Counted from the first letter of the stretch, positions 31,062 through 40,314 are shown. The stretch is DNA of 64,000 nt from Bordetella parapertussis (GCA_943328975.2 CALQCC020000020.1:1-64000); one strand, 5' to 3'. Notes: a model not told the origin generated them from the sequence alone. Program-made: numbers and translations.

Positions 31062-31796
31062 CTACTTCCAGATGAGCGGAGCCTTCATGTCGAGGTCGAA
31101 GAGCAACACCTCTGTGGCATCTTCGAAGGCGAACGTCAGGTCCTGCGCGTCGGTGATGCCGGCGCCGTCGCCGGTTTTTAGCACTACGCCTGCGACCTCA
31201 CAACTCCCGCTCACTACTTGCACCCAGGCTCCGTGGCCGCGGGCTAGCGTGTGTTGCGCTTGGTCGCCTTGCGCGAACAGGCCTGCGTAGATGGAGGCTT
31301 CGGTGTGGATGGGCATGCTGCCGTCGCGGCCGTCGGGGGAGACGTAGAGGCGGAACTTGCCGGCGCGTTCCTCTGGGGTGAACTTGAGTTGGTTGTAGAC
31401 GAAGGGCGTGGGGTGTTTGGAGGGCACGAGCCAGATTTGGAGGTTGTGCTCGACGTCGTCGTGGATGTTTTGTTCGGAGTGGATCATGCCGGTGGAGCCG
31501 GCGCTGATGAGCTGCATCTCTCCCTGGGTGACGCCGGCGGAGTGGCCGAAGCTGTCTTTGTGGGTGAGGCAGCCGGCGGCGACGTAGGTGACGATCTCGA
31601 CGTCGCGATGGGAGTGGGCTCCGAAGCCCTGGTGGGGTTGGATGTGATTCTCGACGATGACGCGCAGGGGGCCGAAGTTATTCCATTCGCGGCTCTGGTA
31701 GCCGCCGAAGGAGAAGGTCATCCAGTTATCGGTCCAGCCGAAGTCTTCGAAGCCTCGCTCGGCGCTGCGGCGGAGGCGGATGGTGGGGGCGCTCAT
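31062..31796 (-). CDS. Pirin family protein
   Basis: The 244-residue bicupin protein shows the pirin metal-site motif in GFGAHSHRDVEIVTYV and a conserved GTGMIHSEQN-like block (AGSTGMIHSEQNIHD). Pirins bind Fe(II) or other metals; some bacterial members are quercetin 2,3-dioxygenases, others modulate metabolism. The C-terminus (LLFDLDMKAPLIWK) is the part duplicated twice in decayed form near capA, so this gene was probably once directly upstream of capA. It starts 4 bp after the preceding hypothetical gene. Confidence 0.9.
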   Translation of the reverse strand: MSAPTIRLRRSAERGFEDFGWTDNWMTFSFGGYQSREWNNFGPLRVIVENHIQPHQGFGAHSHRDVEIVTYVAAGCLTHKDSFGHSAGVTQGEMQLISAGSTGMIHSEQNIHDDVEHNLQIWLVPSKHPTPFVYNQLKFTPEERAGKFRLYVSPDGRDGSMPIHTEASIYAGLFAQGDQAQHTLARGHGAWVQVVSGSCEVAGVVLKTGDGAGITDAQDLTFAFEDATEVLLFDLDMKAPLIWK

Positions 31797-31800
31797 TGGG

Positions 31801-32205
31801 TTATTGTCCTACAAGCCAACGCCGAGCGAGCGCGGCCGCGTCATCGGTTTCGGGATTTACTTTCTCTTGCCCTGTTTCAGCGCCATCCACGGAGAAGACC
31901 GCTACGATGCCTTCGGCGGTGGGGACTAGCTCCATGCGTTTCTCTTTGGCATCGAGGCGCAGGTGCTCGCCGATCCAAGTGAACTGCACTAGCACGCGCT
32001 GCTCTCGGCCTACTACGCGGCACTGGCCGAGAAGTTCAGAGGTGAACGCGGAGTCTCGTAACGCTTCAACATGGGGCGCGCGCAGGATGGAGGCGTTGCG
32101 CTCTGACTCGCGGCGTTCCTGGTCTCGGCGGACCTTCTCCGGATCCTTCTCTTCCTGACGCTCGAGCGCCTTGAGAGTGTTTTCCAGATTATCGAGGAAG
32201 CCCAT
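31801..32205 (-). CDS. Conserved hypothetical protein, 134 aa
   Basis: I do not recognise this family. The N-terminal 35 residues are a highly charged helix, probably coiled coil (KALERQEEKDPEKVRRDQER), and the C-terminal ~90 residues look like an alpha/beta domain. No signal peptide is present, so it should be cytoplasmic. It is directly upstream of pirin; the same 12-base segment (tattgtcctaca on the plus strand, at 31802 and 32211) precedes both start codons and supplies an AGGA ribosome site. Confidence 0.55.
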   Translation of the reverse strand: MGFLDNLENTLKALERQEEKDPEKVRRDQERRESERNASILRAPHVEALRDSAFTSELLGQCRVVGREQRVLVQFTWIGEHLRLDAKEKRMELVPTAEGIVAVFSVDGAETGQEKVNPETDDAAALARRWLVGQ

Positions 32206-32244
32206 TTCTTATTGTCCTACAGACGGACTACTGGGCTTGCAGTC

Positions 32245-33231
32245 TTAGCGGATGATCACGGTGCCGTTGCGCTTCGGGACTTCGCCCACGGGGATCTTGG
32301 TGATCTCTTTGCGCTCGGCGATGTTCAGGACGGAGACCGAGTTCGATCCTGCGTTGGCGATGTAGGCGGTCTTGCTGTCGGGCGTCAGCGTGATCCAGTC
32401 CGGGGTGTTGCCGGTTTTGACGAAGCCGAGCGGCTTCAGGTCGGGCAAGGAATAGAAGAAGACTCCCTCGCCAATGGAGCTATCGGCAAGCAACGTCTTC
32501 TGGTCGGCTGTGACCGCGATGCCGTGCGAAGGGGCTCCGCTGTGGGCGACGCCGTTCTTGGGCTGATCCGGCAGCGTCACGCGAGACGCGACTTGGTGTG
32601 TTTTGAAATCGATGACGGCGAAGCCGTGCACGTTCGAGAGTTGCATGAAGAGGCGCGCGGTGGAACCATCGGCTGCGGTTTCAAACGCCATGCAGCGGAC
32701 GCCGGAATCCATTTTGAGTTCCCAGGCGGGTTCAAACGTTGCGGCATCGAAGACTTGCAGGATACTGCCGGCCACCGAACCGGCGACCATGTATTTTCCG
32801 TCCGGCGTGACGTAGGTGTTGTGGACGGCTCCCTTGGTCGGGATGCTCTTAATGTTCTTGATGGCGGCGGTATCGATGACGTCGACAGCTCCGCTGCCGA
32901 CGGCGATGGCGGCGAAGATGTGTTTGCCGTCCTTCGATACGGCGATGTTGTTGGGGTGGCCGGAGAGTTTCACGGACCACAGGAGCTTGCCGGTCTTGGT
33001 GTCGGCTGCCTTGACAGTGCTGTCGGCCTCGACAGTGAAGTAGGTGCGCGAGCCGTCGGGGGAGAAGGTTACTCCATGGGCGGCTTCGAGGTTGGGGATG
33101 CGGAGGACGATCTTGTTGGTGACCGGGTCGATGATGTGGGCTTCGTCGCCGGCGGCATTGGTCTGCACAATGCGGACAGTTTGCGCGGCCAAGGGAAGGG
33201 TCAAGGCGAGAGAAAGCAGTGTCCGATGCAT
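32245..33231 (-). CDS. Exported YVTN-type beta-propeller protein
   Basis: The 328-residue product has a signal peptide (MHRTLLSLALTLPLAAQ) and about seven propeller repeats of the YVTN/cytochrome-cd1-like type: HIIDPVTNKIVLRIPN, GVTFSPDGSRTYFTVEAD, NNIAVSKDGKHIFAA, NTYVTPDGKYMVAGS and WITLTPDSKTAYIANAGSNS. Such periplasmic propellers bind proteins or cofactors; no catalytic residue is evident. It lies upstream of the hypothetical/pirin pair on the same strand with 39 bp between. Confidence 0.75.
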   Translation of the reverse strand: MHRTLLSLALTLPLAAQTVRIVQTNAAGDEAHIIDPVTNKIVLRIPNLEAAHGVTFSPDGSRTYFTVEADSTVKAADTKTGKLLWSVKLSGHPNNIAVSKDGKHIFAAIAVGSGAVDVIDTAAIKNIKSIPTKGAVHNTYVTPDGKYMVAGSVAGSILQVFDAATFEPAWELKMDSGVRCMAFETAADGSTARLFMQLSNVHGFAVIDFKTHQVASRVTLPDQPKNGVAHSGAPSHGIAVTADQKTLLADSSIGEGVFFYSLPDLKPLGFVKTGNTPDWITLTPDSKTAYIANAGSNSVSVLNIAERKEITKIPVGEVPKRNGTVIIR

Positions 33232-33281
33232 GCGGCGATTCTAGCACAGGGATTCGTGGACGATAAGGGGCCTAGAGAGTG

Positions 33282-33554
33282 ATGGCCATGGGATTCGCAC
33301 AACGCGCGCAGGAGTTACTGGAAGCCGCAGTGGCTGGGCCTGCGGGCTCGGTGATGACGGTGCTGATTGGGTACGATGGGGCGATCGAGTTATGCGCGGA
33401 TTCGGACTGGCCGCTGGAATCGTTGGCACGGGAGCGAGGGGCGCGCTCGGCGTATCGGGTGAGTTCGGATCGGCGCGGGGTGCGGGTGGAGGGTCGGGAA
33501 GGGCTGCGGACGTGCGTGTTGGAAGCGAGGAGCGCGCGGCTACTGCTGGCCTGA
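33282..33554 (+). CDS. Small conserved hypothetical protein (about 90 aa)
   Basis: Starts at 33279 (GTG), 33282 (ATG) and 33288 (ATG) are possible; an AAGGGG stands upstream. The product has an N-terminal helix (FAQRAQELLEAAVAG) and strands (TVLIGYDGAIELCADSDW), and ends right before a strong hairpin terminator, which supports a real gene. I recognise no family and no signal peptide. Confidence 0.55.
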   Translation: MAMGFAQRAQELLEAAVAGPAGSVMTVLIGYDGAIELCADSDWPLESLARERGARSAYRVSSDRRGVRVEGREGLRTCVLEARSARLLLA

Positions 33555-33557
33555 AGG

Positions 33558-33587
33558 GAATGGCCCACCCCTTCGGGTGAGCCATTC
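33558..33587. terminator. Bidirectional hairpin terminator
   Basis: GAATGGCCCACCC and GGGTGAGCCATTC pair around CTTC with one mismatch. It lies between the small hypothetical gene and the convergent PEP-CTERM gene. Confidence 0.72.
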
Positions 33588-33602
33588 GTTCTTGCAGTCC
33601 AA

Positions 33603-34328
33603 CTACTTTTTCAGGCGACGGCGAGAGGCCAGGGCCAAACCAACCAGGCCTGTCCCGAGTAGCGCCAGCGAGGCTGGCTCCGGCACGGCGCTGTTCGTAA
33701 CATTCATTTGGTAGAGCTTGAAGAAATCGTTGTTGTTGTCGGGACCGCCGCCAGCCGTGGTCGCGATAGCGGCGCCGATGATCAGGCTGCGGACGTTGTT
33801 CTGGTTCACGGTGATGGTGCGGAAGGCTCCGCTTGCCAGATTGCCTGCGTAGCCTGTAAATTCACCGGCGCCGCTGCCGTCCAGGAACGAAGACGCAATC
33901 GACGTGGTGACGATGTTGGAACTCACGTAGTAGATCAGGTCGGCATCCAGGCCCGTGCTGCCGCCCGTGGTCTGGCGGATGATGAAGTCTTGGATGGCCA
34001 CGGCACTGCTGAAGGTGAACAGGATGAACTCGCGTTCGCCCTGGTTATCGACCTGCCAGGCTGGGGTGGAGTTCAGGTCGCATTGGCTACCGCTGATCTC
34101 CGAATCGGTGCAGATTCCCATACCAATATTGTTCACTCCAAAGTGGGTCGAATTGACGGACGGATCGGTGAGCGTGAACGCCGCTCCGGTCATATCGATG
34201 GTGCCCAGCACGTCGGTCCAGGTCTTGGTGATGGTGTTGCCCTGGTTCGCGCCATCGCTGTTGCCCAGGCCAATGGTGGCTGCCTGCATCGACGCACATG
34301 CCAGCATGGTCAAAAGGTATCGTTTCAT
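33603..34328 (-). CDS. PEP-CTERM protein
   Basis: The ATG at 34328 gives a signal peptide (MKRYLLTMLACASMQA); the longer frame to 34430 is rejected. The 241-residue product is Asn/Thr/Ser-rich, beta-rich, and ends in AVPEPASLALLGTGLVGLAL plus ASRRRLKK, a textbook PEP-CTERM sorting signal. An NTDENSDFF-type segment (GPDNNNDFFKLYQM) lies before the signal. Its function on the cell surface is unknown. It is likely processed by the exosortase at 55.5 kb. Intergenic 34329-34653 upstream shows no other gene. Confidence 0.86.
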   Translation of the reverse strand: MKRYLLTMLACASMQAATIGLGNSDGANQGNTITKTWTDVLGTIDMTGAAFTLTDPSVNSTHFGVNNIGMGICTDSEISGSQCDLNSTPAWQVDNQGEREFILFTFSSAVAIQDFIIRQTTGGSTGLDADLIYYVSSNIVTTSIASSFLDGSGAGEFTGYAGNLASGAFRTITVNQNNVRSLIIGAAIATTAGGGPDNNNDFFKLYQMNVTNSAVPEPASLALLGTGLVGLALASRRRLKK

Positions 34329-34653
34329 TCGTGGGTGCCCTCCGGCTGTTCGATAGTACGAAGCGGGTGCGGAGGGGCAAATAGACAGGCCTGGCCAGTA
34401 CGGAAATCGCATGCGGGCCGGCGCGGGCAAATACGAAGAGAACGCCGCGCACTGGACAGGACCTGCGGCGAGGTGGGTACCGGCGGGAAAGCCCGTGTTG
34501 GCAACGGGTTCCGGAATGAGCAGGAGCGTCGACGATGGGTAGGAGAGGCGGAGAGTGTAGGCTACTTAGAACGCAGGTCTGGCAGATAGTCCGTACTGCA
34601 GGTTCAGCGGCGGGGAGAGCGACAGCCGGATATTTCTTAGGCGTAAATGAAAA

Positions 34654-34683
34654 ACGGAGGCCCGTCTTGCGACGGACCTCCGT
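34654..34683 (-). terminator. Intrinsic terminator of PEP-CTERM gene
   Basis: On the minus strand ACGGAGGTCCGTC and GACGGGCCTCCGT form a strong stem around GCAA with one mismatch, followed by TTTTCATTT. It lies 20 bp after the stop of the PEP-CTERM gene at 34705. Confidence 0.85.
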
Positions 34684-34704
34684 GGGAACTACTTTGGAGA
34701 AGAT

Positions 34705-35277
34705 CTACTTCTTGGCTGCGCGGCGGCGGGCGATAAAGCCCAGACCGACGAGTCCGCTGCCCAGGAGGGCGAGGGAACCCGGCTCGGGGACAGTAGAGCC
34801 CGAAGCAGAGAAGTTATACTTTCCACCGCTGTCCGGCGGCTGAACGGAAAAGTTCAAAGTGCCCGCAGTCGGATCCAAGCCGGGGCAACCACCACCCACG
34901 CACGAATAGGTGCCGGTAGTGCGGATCAGCACGCCGTTCTGCGTAAGTGAATCGCTAGGACCAAACGTCCACACCGAGCTGGTGGTGTAGATAAGAGAAC
35001 CGAACGTGAAGATGGAGGAGGGAACGCCACTGTTGAAGGCGACGGCGTCAATGGTGACGTTTGGCGCGGTACACAAGATGGCTGCCGGTCCCACACAAGC
35101 AGGGGCGGTGCTAGTGATCGTAGTGCTATCAAAAGTTATCGTGTTAGGCGGATCCCCACCCGACGGCAACAAGTTGAAGGCGCTGTTGGAAAACCCGAGG
35201 GTAACGACAATAGGCGCTGCCGAGGCACTCACTGCAGCAAAGGCACCGACGAGTAAAGTAAGACTAAGTTTTTTCAT
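34705..35277 (-). CDS. PEP-CTERM protein
   Basis: The 190-residue product has a signal peptide (KKLSLTLLVGAFAAVSASA) and ends in STVPEPGSLALLGSGLVGLG followed by FIARRRAAKK, the PEP-CTERM sorting signal. Four Cys in the body (ACVG, LCTA, SCVGGGC) suggest disulfides. The start has GGAGGA upstream. The body resembles other short acidobacterial PEP-CTERM proteins without assigned function. Confidence 0.87.
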   Translation of the reverse strand: MKKLSLTLLVGAFAAVSASAAPIVVTLGFSNSAFNLLPSGGDPPNTITFDSTTITSTAPACVGPAAILCTAPNVTIDAVAFNSGVPSSIFTFGSLIYTTSSVWTFGPSDSLTQNGVLIRTTGTYSCVGGGCPGLDPTAGTLNFSVQPPDSGGKYNFSASGSTVPEPGSLALLGSGLVGLGFIARRRAAKK

Positions 35278-35600
35278 TTTTTCTGCTTTCCTCCGTTAGA
35301 CACAACATCAAATGCATGATGACTTTTTGAGAGTATGGGTTCCTGCCAAATTCAACAATAGGAAGTCCGCTTCAGTACTGAGGTGTTTTGGTCCATTACC
35401 TTTCCCGATAAAGTCATGGAACCAAAACAATAACTCCTGCATTTACAACAGATAAAACAGGGGACCCAAACAAAGCAGCGCAGCGAGCCTTGCTGCAAAG
35501 TTATGTTTCTTTAGCCTGAAGCGGTGCAGATCAGGAAGAGATGTTCACCCAGCGGGGGCCGGCCACAATAGCTAGGGCCAGACCAAGCAACTACCCAGAC
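35278..35600. other. Intergenic region with imperfect inverted repeat
   Basis: These 323 bp upstream of the PEP-CTERM gene are relatively AT-rich and hold no gene I can support. GTTTTGGTCCAT at 35385-35396 pairs with ATGGAACCAAAAC at 35416-35428 with one bulge, about 110-150 bp upstream of the PEP-CTERM start. It may be an operator or a cruciform. Confidence 0.35.
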
Positions 35601-36272
35601 TTACTTGCGGGCGGAGAGGATGCGGCCGCCGAGGCCGAAGGGGAGGGTGGTGGGGGAGACGACGATATCGGACAGACTGGACTCGCGGAGCAGTCGCTCG
35701 TAGGCGGCGGTGTCGCCGATCTCGTGGATAGTCAGTAGTCCGCTGGGCTTGAGGACTCGGAGCAGCTCTTTGACGGCTTGGGCCGGATCGAGATGGGCCA
35801 GGGCTCGGCTGGAGATTACGGTATCGAAGTTGGCGTCGGGGTAGGAGAGTTTCTTGGTGACATCGCCGGACTCGAAGCGGATTTTGTCCGAGAGAGCAGC
35901 ATGCTTGGCGGTTTCCCGGGCGGCTTCGTTGGCTTCGGTGTCGCCGAGGGAGATGACTTTACCGGACTTGAGGCGTTTGGCTACGGCGATACCAAGATCG
36001 TGAGACAGGCTGAGTACGCGCTCAGAGCCCTGGAGCTGGAGCGAATCCAGGATCTGCTCGCGGACCTGGAGTTGGCCCGTGGTGTTAAACCAATTGAGGG
36101 CGTAGCCGAGGGCGACGAAGGCCAGACTAATCAAGCCCAGCACAATCAAAACCTGCAGGGCGGGGCCAGGGTATTCGCCGCGGCTATTGATGAAGACGAC
36201 CACGGCAAAGCCGAGGGTCCAGGCGGCGCGAGAGTACATGTCCCGCGCTGCGTGCAGGGACGTGAATTCCAT
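35601..36272 (-). CDS. Membrane-anchored class I methyltransferase
   Basis: The 223-residue product has two N-terminal membrane segments (residues ~16-28 and 38-58), then a methyltransferase domain beginning near residue 78. Its SAM motif I (ERVLSLSHDLGIAVAKRL) is degenerate, lacking the usual Gly-x-Gly, while ISLGDTEANE, RFESGDVTKKLSYPDANF and a LLRVLKPSGLLTIHE block are typical. Activity is therefore uncertain. It follows topA by only 3 bp on the same strand and may be co-transcribed. Confidence 0.7.
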   Translation of the reverse strand: MEFTSLHAARDMYSRAAWTLGFAVVVFINSRGEYPGPALQVLIVLGLISLAFVALGYALNWFNTTGQLQVREQILDSLQLQGSERVLSLSHDLGIAVAKRLKSGKVISLGDTEANEAARETAKHAALSDKIRFESGDVTKKLSYPDANFDTVISSRALAHLDPAQAVKELLRVLKPSGLLTIHEIGDTAAYERLLRESSLSDIVVSPTTLPFGLGGRILSARK

Positions 36273-36275
36273 GGC

Positions 36276-38711
36276 TTAGGCGGGGGCTCCCGCTGGCTCT
36301 TCGACCACGGTGATGGGCTTCTTGAACTTGCATTCCGCGTTGGGGCACTGGGCCATGGGTCCGGCCTTGAGGAACTTTTCGATCAAATAACTGCCGCCGC
36401 ATTCGGGGCAGGGTTCAGGCAGCGGTTTGCCCCAGGCGACGAAGTCGCATTCGGGGTAGCGATTGCAGCCGAAGAAGGTCTTACCGCGTTTGCTGCGGCG
36501 TTCGACCACTTCTCCCTCGGTGCAATTCGGGCACTTCACGCCGATGGTCTTTTGCTTGACGAACTTGCACTTCGGATAATCGCTGCACGCCACGAACTCG
36601 CCGAAGCGGCCGTACTTCTTGACCATCTTCGATTTGCAGGCGGGGCATTCTTCGTCCAGCGGAACGTCCTGCGGCTTCTGCGCGGCACCGAGCTGCTTGG
36701 TGGTCTTACATTCCGGATAACCGGAGCAGGCCATGAAGGTGCCGAAGCGTCCCTTCTTGAGGACCATGGGACGGCCGCAGTTGTCGCAATATTCGGTGGC
36801 ATCCTGCTCGGTCATGCCTTCCCCGCCCTCGCCCTCTACTTGGGGCTGGCGGGTGTTGGTGCAATCGGGGTAACCGGTGCACGCGATGAACGTGCCGTGT
36901 TTGCCCCACTTGATGACCATCGGCTTGCCGCATTTTTCGCAGACGAAGTCGGTGGGCCGCTCCATGCGCTTGATGTCGGTCATGTGGCGAGCGGCGTGGT
37001 CCAGATCCTTCTGGAAACGCTCGTAGAACTCGCTCATGGCGATGCGCCAATCGACTTTGCCTTCTTCGATGTCGTCGAGCTGGGCTTCCATGCGAGCCGT
37101 GTAGGTGACGTCGAAAAGGTCGTTGAAACTTTCAAGCAGGAGGTCGGTGACGACCATGCCTAGCTCAGTGGGGGTGAACTTGCCGCCGTCTTTGCGAACG
37201 TATTCGCGTTCCTGAATTGTCGAAAGAATCGACGCATAGGTGGACGGGCGACCAACGCCGGAGGCTTCGAGTTCCTTGACCAGTGTGGCTTCGGTGAAGC
37301 GCGGTGGCGGTTCGGTGAAGTGCTGTTCGGGGTCGATGGATTTGAACTTAAGCGCTTCGCCTTCGGTGACGGCGGGAAGCTTGGCCTTGGCCTCTTCGTC
37401 GTCCTCGTCCTTAGCGTCTTTGCCTTCTTCGTAGACCTTGAGGAAGCCGTCGAACTTGGGGACGCTGCCAGTGGCGCGGAACAGATACGCGTTCTTATCC
37501 TTGCCGGTGGTGGCGACGTCGATGGTGGTGGAATCGAACACCGCGGGCGACATCTGGCTAGCGACGAAGCGCATCCAGATGAGGCGGTAGACCTTGAGGG
37601 CATCCTCTTCCAGGAACTTCTCGACCTGGTCGGGCGAGCGCATGGCGGAGGTGGGACGGATGGCTTCGTGGGCGTCCTGCGCGCCCTTCTTGGACTTGTA
37701 GACGTTGGGCTTTTCGGGCCGGTATTCGGCGCCGTAGCGATCGGTGATCATGGTGCGGACTTCATCGAGGGCGTCATTGGAGACGCGCGTCGAATCGGTA
37801 CGCATATAAGTGATAAGACCGACCGGGCCTTCTTCTTTACTGAGCTCGACGCCTTCGTAGAGCTTCTGCGCCAGCATCATGGTGCGCTTCACACTGAAGC
37901 GGAGCTTACGTGCGGCTTCCTGTTGCAGGGTGGAAGTGATGAAGGGCGGAACGGGGTTACGGCGCTTCTCTTTGTTGCTGACGGACTGGACGGTGTAGGC
38001 CGCATCGATCAGGGCGTCGACAATCGCGGTGGATGCAGCTTCGTTCGGGATCTCGAAGTTCTCGCCGTTGATCTTGGCGAGGTGGGCTTTGAGGACGGGC
38101 GCTTTCTTGGCGTTGAGGCTGACGTCGATGGACCAGTATTCGCGGGTGATGAAGGCGCGGATTTCTTTTTCGCGTTCGACGATCAGGCGCAGGGCGACGG
38201 TTTGGACGCGGCCGGCGGAGAGTCCGCGGCGGACTTTGTCCCACAGGAGCGGAGAGATTTTGTAGCCGACCAAACGATCGAGCACGCGGCGGGCTTGTTG
38301 GGCGTCGACCATGTGGAGGTCGACCGAGAGGGGCTTCTCAAACGCCTTGAGGATGGCGGTTTTCGTGATTTCGTTGAACATCACGCGGAAGAACTTGATG
38401 CCGTTCTTCTTGTCCTGCAGTTCTTCCTGCAAGTGGAAGCAGATGGCTTCGCCTTCGCGATCAGGATCGGCCGCGAGGTAGATGGCGTCGGCACCCTTGG
38501 CGGCGGTACGCAGCTCTCCCATGAGCTTCTTTTTGCCTTCGATAACTTCGTAGACGGGTTTGAATTCGTTGTCGACGTCGACCGAGAGGTCCTTCTTGGG
38601 GAGATCCTTGACGTGGCCGAGCGAGGCCTTGACTACGAAGTCTTTGCCGAGGTACTTACCGATGGTTTTCGCCTTCGCCGGGGATTCGACGATGACGAGG
38701 TTCTTTGCCAT
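36276..38711 (-). CDS. topA: DNA topoisomerase I
   Basis: The 811-residue protein relaxes negative supercoils by single-strand passage. It has the Toprim domain with NLVIVESPAKAKTIGKYLG and AADPDREGEAI, the active-site Tyr302 in GLITYMRTDSTR, and in the C-terminal ~250 residues several four-Cys zinc ribbons (for example CEKCGKPMVIKWGKHGTFIA, then C). The length is normal for a TopA with extra zinc fingers. Start MAKNLVIVESPAKAK is standard. The downstream methyltransferase gene is 3 bp away. Confidence 0.98.
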   Translation of the reverse strand: MAKNLVIVESPAKAKTIGKYLGKDFVVKASLGHVKDLPKKDLSVDVDNEFKPVYEVIEGKKKLMGELRTAAKGADAIYLAADPDREGEAICFHLQEELQDKKNGIKFFRVMFNEITKTAILKAFEKPLSVDLHMVDAQQARRVLDRLVGYKISPLLWDKVRRGLSAGRVQTVALRLIVEREKEIRAFITREYWSIDVSLNAKKAPVLKAHLAKINGENFEIPNEAASTAIVDALIDAAYTVQSVSNKEKRRNPVPPFITSTLQQEAARKLRFSVKRTMMLAQKLYEGVELSKEEGPVGLITYMRTDSTRVSNDALDEVRTMITDRYGAEYRPEKPNVYKSKKGAQDAHEAIRPTSAMRSPDQVEKFLEEDALKVYRLIWMRFVASQMSPAVFDSTTIDVATTGKDKNAYLFRATGSVPKFDGFLKVYEEGKDAKDEDDEEAKAKLPAVTEGEALKFKSIDPEQHFTEPPPRFTEATLVKELEASGVGRPSTYASILSTIQEREYVRKDGGKFTPTELGMVVTDLLLESFNDLFDVTYTARMEAQLDDIEEGKVDWRIAMSEFYERFQKDLDHAARHMTDIKRMERPTDFVCEKCGKPMVIKWGKHGTFIACTGYPDCTNTRQPQVEGEGGEGMTEQDATEYCDNCGRPMVLKKGRFGTFMACSGYPECKTTKQLGAAQKPQDVPLDEECPACKSKMVKKYGRFGEFVACSDYPKCKFVKQKTIGVKCPNCTEGEVVERRSKRGKTFFGCNRYPECDFVAWGKPLPEPCPECGGSYLIEKFLKAGPMAQCPNAECKFKKPITVVEEPAGAPA

Positions 38712-38779
38712 GAGAGTTAAGATGCCTTCCTTACCTGAACAACCAAAATCGTAGCACAGGCGAGATGGGTGGTCGGGGG

Positions 38780-38815
38780 AGCTGGCTGGGAGCCAGCTGC
38801 AGGCAGAGTGCCTGC
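38780..38815. repeat. Tandem double hairpin (REP-like)
   Basis: AGCTGGCT-GGG-AGCCAGCT at 38780-38798 is followed directly by GCAGGCA-GAG-TGCCTGC at 38799-38815. Two adjacent perfect stems in the spacer between divergent genes resemble REP-type intergenic elements. The rest of 38712-38933 has no gene. Confidence 0.5.
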
Positions 38816-38933
38816 CCTACTGCCTATATATAGTGATGCGGGTGGGGGGATTGCGGATGCTGGATTCTTGTTTTCTTTTGGATTCAGTGCTTTACGGAGA
38901 CGCTGAGGGACGGGGTATACTGGCGGACAGCGA

Positions 38934-40241
38934 ATGAGTTCTAACGCGGAAGAGTATCGGGCGCGGCTGGTCAACGAGGAGAATTTCTATAAGGATTCCC
39001 TTGTAGTTCATAATCTTCCGGACATTTATCACTACTGGTCAGAGAAATATCTACGGCCGAAGCTGCAGGCGGCGGGTTTCGACACGATTGGGGCACTGTA
39101 CGCGGATCCGCTGGGCGCGATGTGCGCGAAGCGGGTGGGTGAGACTGCTCACTTCTTGAGCATCGGGGCTGGAAACTGCGATGTGGAGATCGATCTCGCT
39201 GGGGCGCTGGTGGCGGCGGGGCATGCTAACTTTGTGATCGACTGCCTGGATCTGAACGCGGCGATGCTGCAGCGCGGGACGGAGGCGGCGGCGGAGCGGG
39301 GGCTGGCTGGGCACATTGCTCCGTTGCAGGCGGATTTCAACGAGTGGTCGGCGGCCAGGAAATACGACGCGGTGGTGGCGAATCAGGCGCTGCATCACGT
39401 CATGAATCTGGAAGGGCTGTTCGGGCAGATCAAGGCCAGCTTGCAGCCGGATGGGTGTTTCGTGATCTCCGACATGATCGGGCGGAACGGGCATTTGCGA
39501 TGGCCGGAAGCGCTGGCGCTGATCCACGAATATTGGCGGAAGCTGCCTGCCTCGCACCGGTTTAACTGGCAACTGAAGCGGTACGAGGCGCTGTTTGAGG
39601 ATTGGGACTGCTCGCTGGACGGGTTCGAAGGGATTCGGGCGCAGGACATTTTGCCACTGCTGATCGAGCATTTCCATTTCGACCGGTTCGTGGGGTTCGG
39701 GAATCTGATCGATCCATTTGTGGATCGGAGCTTCGGGCACAATTTCGATATCCATGACGCGTGGGATCGGGCGTTTATTGATGAGGTGCATGCTCGGGAT
39801 GAGATGGAGATCCGGCGCGGGTACCTGACGCCGACCCATATGTTCGCGGTGGTGGACTTGCGGTTTGGGGCTCCTGCGACGCACTTGGATCCGCCGGATT
39901 TGTTGGCTTGTGTTCGGCGGGCGGATGCGGTGGTGGAGGTTCCTGCGGAGGTTGGGGCTCCGCCAGTGGATCGACTGAGCCGGGTCTTGGAGGCTCTGGA
40001 GGGGGAACGGCGGCTGCTGGCGGAGCAGGTCCAGGCGAAGTCGCACGAGGTTCAGTTCCTGCACGATGAATTGGTGAAGCGGACGGAGTGGGCTTGGGGG
40101 ATGGAAAAGGAGCTCAATGAGCGGACGCATTGGGCGATGGCGCTGGATCGTCGGATCGCGGAGCTGACGAAGCTCGCTGCGGGGGCGGGTCCAGCTGAGG
40201 GATGGGTGGGGCGGATATTCGGGTGGGTTCGGAAGGGGTAG
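38934..40241 (+). CDS. Class I methyltransferase with C-terminal coiled coil
   Basis: The 435-residue protein has a methyltransferase core (motif I FLSIGAGNCDVEIDLAGAL near 78-96, DCLDLNAAM, and DAVVANQALHHVMNLEGLF) and a C-terminal ~95-residue helical region (RLSRVLEALEGERRLLAEQV followed by further heptads). The combination resembles methyltransferases found with glycan or O-antigen synthesis, in which the coiled coil measures chain length, but no glycosyltransferases are adjacent. It is cytoplasmic. Substrate unknown. Confidence 0.76.
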   Translation: MSSNAEEYRARLVNEENFYKDSLVVHNLPDIYHYWSEKYLRPKLQAAGFDTIGALYADPLGAMCAKRVGETAHFLSIGAGNCDVEIDLAGALVAAGHANFVIDCLDLNAAMLQRGTEAAAERGLAGHIAPLQADFNEWSAARKYDAVVANQALHHVMNLEGLFGQIKASLQPDGCFVISDMIGRNGHLRWPEALALIHEYWRKLPASHRFNWQLKRYEALFEDWDCSLDGFEGIRAQDILPLLIEHFHFDRFVGFGNLIDPFVDRSFGHNFDIHDAWDRAFIDEVHARDEMEIRRGYLTPTHMFAVVDLRFGAPATHLDPPDLLACVRRADAVVEVPAEVGAPPVDRLSRVLEALEGERRLLAEQVQAKSHEVQFLHDELVKRTEWAWGMEKELNERTHWAMALDRRIAELTKLAAGAGPAEGWVGRIFGWVRKG

Positions 40242-40252
40242 TGGGGCGTTAA

Positions 40253-40314
40253 GCGTCTGTCCGCTTCCTTACGGTCGCGGCTCTGTGTCGGGATCCTGAC
40301 ACTCGGACAGACGC
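40253..40314. repeat. Large intergenic hairpin (REP-like or terminator)
   Basis: GCGTCTGTCCG at 40253-40263 is exactly complementary to CGGACAGACGC at 40304-40314. Within the 40-base loop, GTGTCGGGATCCTGACAC forms a second near-perfect stem. It stands between the convergent methyltransferase and dprA genes. It may terminate both or be a dispersed repeat; the copy number in the genome cannot be seen from here. Confidence 0.6.

Noticed and set aside
35778-37163. 461-residue open frame on the plus strand
   Set aside because: It is antisense to topA and the membrane methyltransferase; high GC keeps the frame open and the product has no family-like motif.
37320-38720. 466-residue open frame on the plus strand
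   Set aside because: Antisense shadow of topA, whose own frame has all type IA topoisomerase motifs.
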